From: Bacteroidales bacterium UBA1189
GTDB taxonomy: Bacteria > Bacteroidota > Bacteroidia > Bacteroidales > Bacteroidaceae
Assembly (NCBI GenBank): GCA_002309805.1
Contig: DBYJ01000026.1
Location: forward strand, 34,738-98,737
Reading direction: 5' to 3'
DNA: 64,000 nucleotides
The notes beneath the pieces were generated by a model. That model was not told the DNA's origin and made no database searches. It worked only from the letters and a program-made list of their open reading frames with translations. Both the position numbers and the translations under genes were made by a program. Of this stretch, positions 60,120-64,000 are shown piece after piece; within the stretch, counting starts at the first letter, position 1; every line of letters starts with the position of its first letter.

Positions 60120-60195
60120 AACGTTTGATTCTATTTCCGTAGCGTTTGATTTTAATTTCGTAGAGTTTGATTCTAATTTGGCAGAATCAAACGTT
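60120..60195. repeat. 21-bp tandem array, GTTTGAT family, ending in a hairpin (copy 2)
   Basis: GTTTGAT begins at 60123, 60144 and 60165, 21 bases apart. AACGTTTGATTCT (60120-60132) pairs perfectly with AGAATCAAACGTT (60183-60195), followed by ATTTTTTC, so it may also act as a terminator between the convergent genes. Same family as 6280-6328, inverted. Confidence 0.85.
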
Positions 60196-60216
60196 ATTTT
60201 TTCAAAACAAGCAAAA

Positions 60217-60762
60217 TTATTTTTGCCTTGTTGCATCCAACGCCTTAATAAGCGTTCTTATCGTTTTTTCATAGCTTGAATCAATCAAAGTCACCTGTTC
60301 CCCATTCCGGGCAAAAGCACTCATGTAATAATGATTATCTGCTTTTAGCGAATCAGGCGTATAGTGCGAATCAGGAAGTCTCTTTTCGATTTCGCAACTA
60401 TGTTTCAAAATTGCGTCAAAATGCGTATCAATATATGCATCCGACATGGCAAGACAAACAAATAGAATTGATTGCAAATACGGTTCATCAAAATCCTTCC
60501 TCCAATCAGGAGGAATAAAACAGCCTTCCACAATCATGTTCTGCTGATTCTCTATAGCCGTCTTCATTATCTCCCGGACAATAGGCCACAGATATTCCGT
60601 CAGTTTATCGTCATCTTCTGGAGTGAGCGAGGTCTTTCCACTTCGAATCAAGCCCATCTTCAGATGATCAATGGACATGTAGGGATACTTAAACTTCTTT
60701 AGCAATCGCTGAGCCAGAAACGTCTTTCCTGTATGTGATGCGCCGGTAATCAGAATTATCAT
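60217..60762 (-). CDS. P-loop kinase-like protein
   Basis: A 181-residue cytoplasmic protein with Walker A GASHTGKT right at the N terminus, a downstream SIDHLKMGLIRSG segment and IVEGCFIPPDW, resembling small adenylate-kinase-like or zeta-toxin-like phosphotransferases. Substrate unknown. AT-richer than its neighbours. It overlaps the Vat-like acetyltransferase by four bases, so the two are coupled and may have been acquired together. Confidence 0.65.
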   Translation of the reverse strand: MIILITGASHTGKTFLAQRLLKKFKYPYMSIDHLKMGLIRSGKTSLTPEDDDKLTEYLWPIVREIMKTAIENQQNMIVEGCFIPPDWRKDFDEPYLQSILFVCLAMSDAYIDTHFDAILKHSCEIEKRLPDSHYTPDSLKADNHYYMSAFARNGEQVTLIDSSYEKTIRTLIKALDATRQK

Positions 60763-61406
60763 AATCTTGCCTTCAGTTCTTTCCTTACTTTCTCCAAATC
60801 GCTACAACAGAGAATCGGCATGAGACACTCTATCTCCTCTATGCTTTTATCCCACCATCTGAACTTGAGCAAAATGTCTATCAGTTCATCGTCAAAGCGT
60901 TTTTTGATGACACGACAGGGATTACCTGCTGCGACAGCATATGGAGGGATGTCTTTCGCGACAACTGAGTTCGTCCCGATGATAGCGCCGTCTCCGATAT
61001 GTACGCCGGGCATTACCGTCACGTTCTGCCCTATCCAAACATCATTCCCTACAACCGTATCGCCCTTAAATGGCAACTCTTCTTTCACAGGTGCAATAGC
61101 ACTCCCCCAATCTCCTCCCATAATGTAGAAAGGATAGGTCGTCACGCAGTCCATTCTGTGATTAGCACCATTCATCACAAATTCCACTCCTTTGGCTATG
61201 GCACAGAACTTTCCGATAATCAGCTTGTCGCCAATGAAATCGTAGAAATGAGTGACGTGCTTTTCAAACTGGTCAGCGCCATCCACATCATCATAATAGG
61301 TGTAGTCGCCAACGATGATATTCGGATTCTTCACCACATTTTTAATATAGCAGAGGCTCGGAATAATCGGATTCGGGAAAGCCTCGTTTGGATTGGGTCT
61401 TTTCAT
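60759..61406 (-). CDS. Vat-like xenobiotic O-acetyltransferase (hexapeptide family)
   Basis: 215 residues from MKRPNPNEAFPNP, the size of streptogramin A acetyltransferases. GDYTYYDDVDGADQFEKH, IGKFCAIAKGVEFVMNGANHRM (catalytic His, near 85) and the hexapeptide coil VVGNDVWIGQNVTVMPGVHIG with AAGNPCRVIKKRF match the Vat branch closely. Vat enzymes acetylate group A streptogramins; related members have other small substrates, so resistance is only possible. It starts five bases after the GH9 stop. Confidence 0.8.
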   Translation of the reverse strand: MKRPNPNEAFPNPIIPSLCYIKNVVKNPNIIVGDYTYYDDVDGADQFEKHVTHFYDFIGDKLIIGKFCAIAKGVEFVMNGANHRMDCVTTYPFYIMGGDWGSAIAPVKEELPFKGDTVVGNDVWIGQNVTVMPGVHIGDGAIIGTNSVVAKDIPPYAVAAGNPCRVIKKRFDDELIDILLKFRWWDKSIEEIECLMPILCCSDLEKVRKELKARL

Positions 61407-61411
61407 TTTTT

Positions 61412-63879
61412 CTATTGCAGATGTAAGACGGCTTCTCTCAAGGCCGAGCTGAAGATGATGTATTGTGTGTTGCCGGCGATGGTTCCTTCGTTCTGTCCCC
61501 AAAGGAAGGGCCAGTCGTCGAAGTTCTCGAAATGATCAGGCTTGCGGAACAGCAAGCCGGGAGCCACGTTGCCCGGGATGAACGAGAAGTCGGCACGATT
61601 GTTGCCGTAGAACACTTGCTTAGGACGTGCGGCCCCCACTGCTGCCACAAATGAATAGTTGTGGTAAGGATGGCAGCCGAAGAGCCAGTCGGCCGTACGA
61701 ACCACCGCCTGCATGGGATAATGTCGGGAAAGTAATGCCGGGCGATGCAGACCGTCGTGCCGAAGCTCAGCACCTGACCTCCACCCGCCCAATTACCGAG
61801 ACCGATGGGGACGCCATAGGGATTCTGGAGGGTAAGGCTGTCGAGCCAGGCGGCATAACGCTCCACATAGGGGCGTAGACGCTGGCGGTAGGCATCATCC
61901 TTCAGAGGGATAGAGTCAAGGGCAATCCCCAGGGCAAATGTCAAGTTGCGGTCGAGGTTATCCCAAATGGAGCGAGTGGGAAGATTCTGCCTATTGCCGC
62001 GCGAGGCACGCGACGAACGGGCACCCATCAACGCCGTAGCCTCCTGACGCAGGCGTTCCGACTGCCGGAACGCCCTCTCGGCAAGGGCATCATTATAGCC
62101 TTGCATCACACGGGCAGCTGCCGAAAACATATCGGCAGCCTGAAGATCGAGACTGGGGTTGCGCGTGGTAAAAGCCCACATATCGTCGGGCGTACCGCTA
62201 CGCTTGCCGTCGGGACTCACTTCGTAGGGCTTCAGACTGGGGTCATAATGGAGTCCGTCGGTAATGGAAGCGGCATCACCCAAGTGATGGTAATTGTCGA
62301 GTACCGAGTTGGAAAGGGCCGAAGCCATGTGCCCGATCTGTTCAGCCTGAGCAAGCAGGTTGAGCAAACCATGTTCGATGAATTGCAGTATGTCTGGAAC
62401 ACCATCGGGACGATGGAGTTCAACATAACGTTGCTCCTGACTGACGAAGGTTTCATCGCGCTGGGGATGGAAAAGTTCCCACGTGCGGATGAAGTTATGG
62501 ACCACGCTGATGTTAGAACTTGTCTCGATGTCGAAGTCACCCGCGTCGAAGAATCCGCCAACGTTCAGCCCGGGAATGAGTTCCAGCGGTTTATAGTCCG
62601 TGTCGGTCGTCGTGCCTTGACGATGGAGGTCAAAATGATCACTCTCAGGTGCCTGCAGATAGCCCTCCTTGAACGGTTCTCCGTGCCACGTGCGATAGCC
62701 CTCCGTCACGTACATGTGGTTCATGTGGATGGGAACCCACACGTCAGTCGTAGCATCGGTAATCTTGTCGTAGACGTGTTCGTCGATGAAGAAGTCATTG
62801 GAGCGCGTCTGCCCGTATTCGATGCAATAGACTCCAGGCTCCTCCACCTGCGAAAAGTCGAACTTCACGTAGTTGTATTTATAGTAGGTCCCCCACGTCT
62901 GCACCAAGCCCTTGTATGCCACCTCGCGAGTACCGTCTTCGTTAATGCGCAAGAGCGAGGCCATAACCAGCGGAATGTCGTTCTTATCGAGCTCGATGAC
63001 TGCCACTTTCGGCAGCTTCGGCATATAGCCCACCTGCGAGAAGCCGATGTTCGGTTCGCGCGTCCATCCGGGAATGGCGTGCGGCTCTACCGTCCATGTC
63101 ACCACCTTTCCCGTCTTACCCGTGGGCAGAACACTACGCAGCACAAACCATCCGTTCTGAGCCAACATACGTCCATCGTAGAGACACAACTCAGCATCGT
63201 CGCTCGTGACGCTTATCATCCGCTCGGGCGAGTCGGTAGCCAACGTAATGGAATGTCCCGTCTCCAAGGGTAGTGGGTCGACGAAGCGCTCGGTACCACG
63301 ATCATCGTAGGTTTTGAATCCCTTGAACTGACGGGGTTTCTCAGCATTCGGACGTGTCAGGGTCTGACTGGTTGCATAGCGTGGGAAGCGTCCCAGACGG
63401 CCGTCCACCCTGTAGGTTTTCAGCCAGTATTGCGAGGGCAGGAACTCGAGGTTGAAGCCTGCCTCGCCTTCCAGCGCCTCGGGCACAGGCTTGTCCAGCC
63501 AAACGGCAATCTCCACAGTCTTTCCCTTGGCTGTCACGACGACGCGGCTGTCGAAGTCATAGTCGTCGTAGCGCATGCCTACCGTGATGCTGCCTTCGTC
63601 ACGGTTCACAGTACGGCTTGTCATCCTTGGCACCAGGTCCCATTGCTCAGGCGTGTTATTCAGTCGCACGGCTCCGCCCTGAACGGTACGAACACCATGG
63701 TGGATAATTTCGATACCAGAGTTCTTCTCATCGTTGAACCCTCCATTGAAGCTGTTACTGAAAACCAGCACATTCACACCCCTGCGCTCAAAGTATTCAA
63801 GGTCGTTGAGTTGTAAGTCTTGTGCGTAACCTCCAGCCACAGCCAACAAGGTCATTACGGGTAAAAGCAGTTTTTTCAT
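61412..63879 (-). CDS. GH9-type glycosidase with a frameshift near the 3' end
   Basis: Secreted (signal MKKLLLPVMTLLAVAGGYAQ). The frame from 63879 has an N-terminal beta domain, the CelD-like Ig region (GFSQVGYMPKLPKVAV) and a GH9 barrel with the paired Asp in FFDAGDFDIETSSN. At about 61714-61718 the true frame shifts: after FPDII the sequence continues properly as MQAVVRTADWLFG in another frame, through YGNNRADFSFIPGN and a NEGTIAGN strand, to the stop at 61412. The total span is one base short of a multiple of three, fitting a single-base loss in a CCC run. The likely catalytic Glu (in NEGTIAGN) lies after the shift, so the product is probably inactive unless this is a sequencing error. 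Confidence 0.8.
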
Positions 63880-63905
63880 AATTGTTTGGATATACTTACA
63901 TCGGA

Positions 63906-64000
63906 TTAGCGAAGACGGACGTGAATCTGGGCAGGAAAAAGGTAGGCGGGGTCGCCCCTTGTGCTGAGGGTGTGGCGGAGGGTGCTGGCACGACGTTCTG
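63906..64000 (-). CDS. C-terminal end of an unidentified protein, partial
   Basis: On the minus strand the last 31 codons before a TAA at 63906 read as a plausible protein end (HTLSTRGDPAYLFPAQIHV). The gene begins outside the window. Not identifiable; it lies upstream of the GH9 gene in the same direction with a 26-base gap, so it may belong to the same operon. Confidence 0.45.
   Translation of the reverse strand, partial: ERRASTLRHTLSTRGDPAYLFPAQIHVRLR

Overview
The window reads as a chromosome segment from a Bacteroidales bacterium, most likely Prevotella-like (Prevotellaceae). The clues are repeated TAnnTTTG -7 boxes with TTTG about 20 bp upstream, near-absence of Shine-Dalgarno sites, a SusC/SusD locus, many lipoproteins with glycoside hydrolases, a separate MetH reactivation protein, and a DUF4105/Lnb-like protein. 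No rRNA, tRNA, CRISPR array, transposase or phage gene was seen.

Layout: 1-4081 (+) holds the end of clpC, pfkA, a prolyl-tRNA editing protein and an M15 peptidase. 4151-6220 is a divergent pair, a dicarboxylate/amino-acid symporter and a metallo-beta-lactamase-fold lipoprotein. 6574-13976 (+) is a run with an outer-membrane protein, potABCD polyamine transport, a polyprenol-phosphate mannosyltransferase and dihydroorotase. 14261-15804 (+) has the MetH activation domain protein and PlsC. 15841-24213 (-) has a DUF4369 lipoprotein, a DUF4954/SIS/FtsB operon, and a TPR/def/ruvX operon. 24308-29005 (+) has a secreted OB-fold protein and nrdDG. 29070-36546 has a fucosidase plus exo/endonuclease-like pair (+) facing an operon (-) of aldo/keto reductase, amidohydrolase, zinc dehydrogenase and a second fucosidase, which looks like an oxidative L-fucose route.

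37210-40026 is an accessory patch: an antitoxin with only a stub of its PIN toxin, structured DNA/RNA elements, and two AT-rich orphan lipoprotein genes, one with a stop codon in its signal peptide. 40142-53738 has a huge LTD/CotH protein convergent with a polysaccharide utilisation locus (TIG-NHL, SusC, SusD, DUF1735/4361, DUF5005-like propeller), with an ECF sigma factor divergent from it. 53831-64000 has a secreted tail-bearing protein, the Lnb-like protein, an SGNH hydrolase, a GH2 enzyme, and on the other strand a GH9 gene with a frameshift followed by a Vat-like acetyltransferase and a P-loop kinase.

The most unusual signal is not a gene. Eight intergenic places carry short tandem arrays with a period of 21 bp (22 in one), in several unrelated sequence families, two of which recur at distant loci. 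In addition, several genes (pyrC, the CotH gene, the GH2 gene) contain palindromic repeat sequences in frame within their coding regions, reminiscent of Rickettsia palindromic elements.
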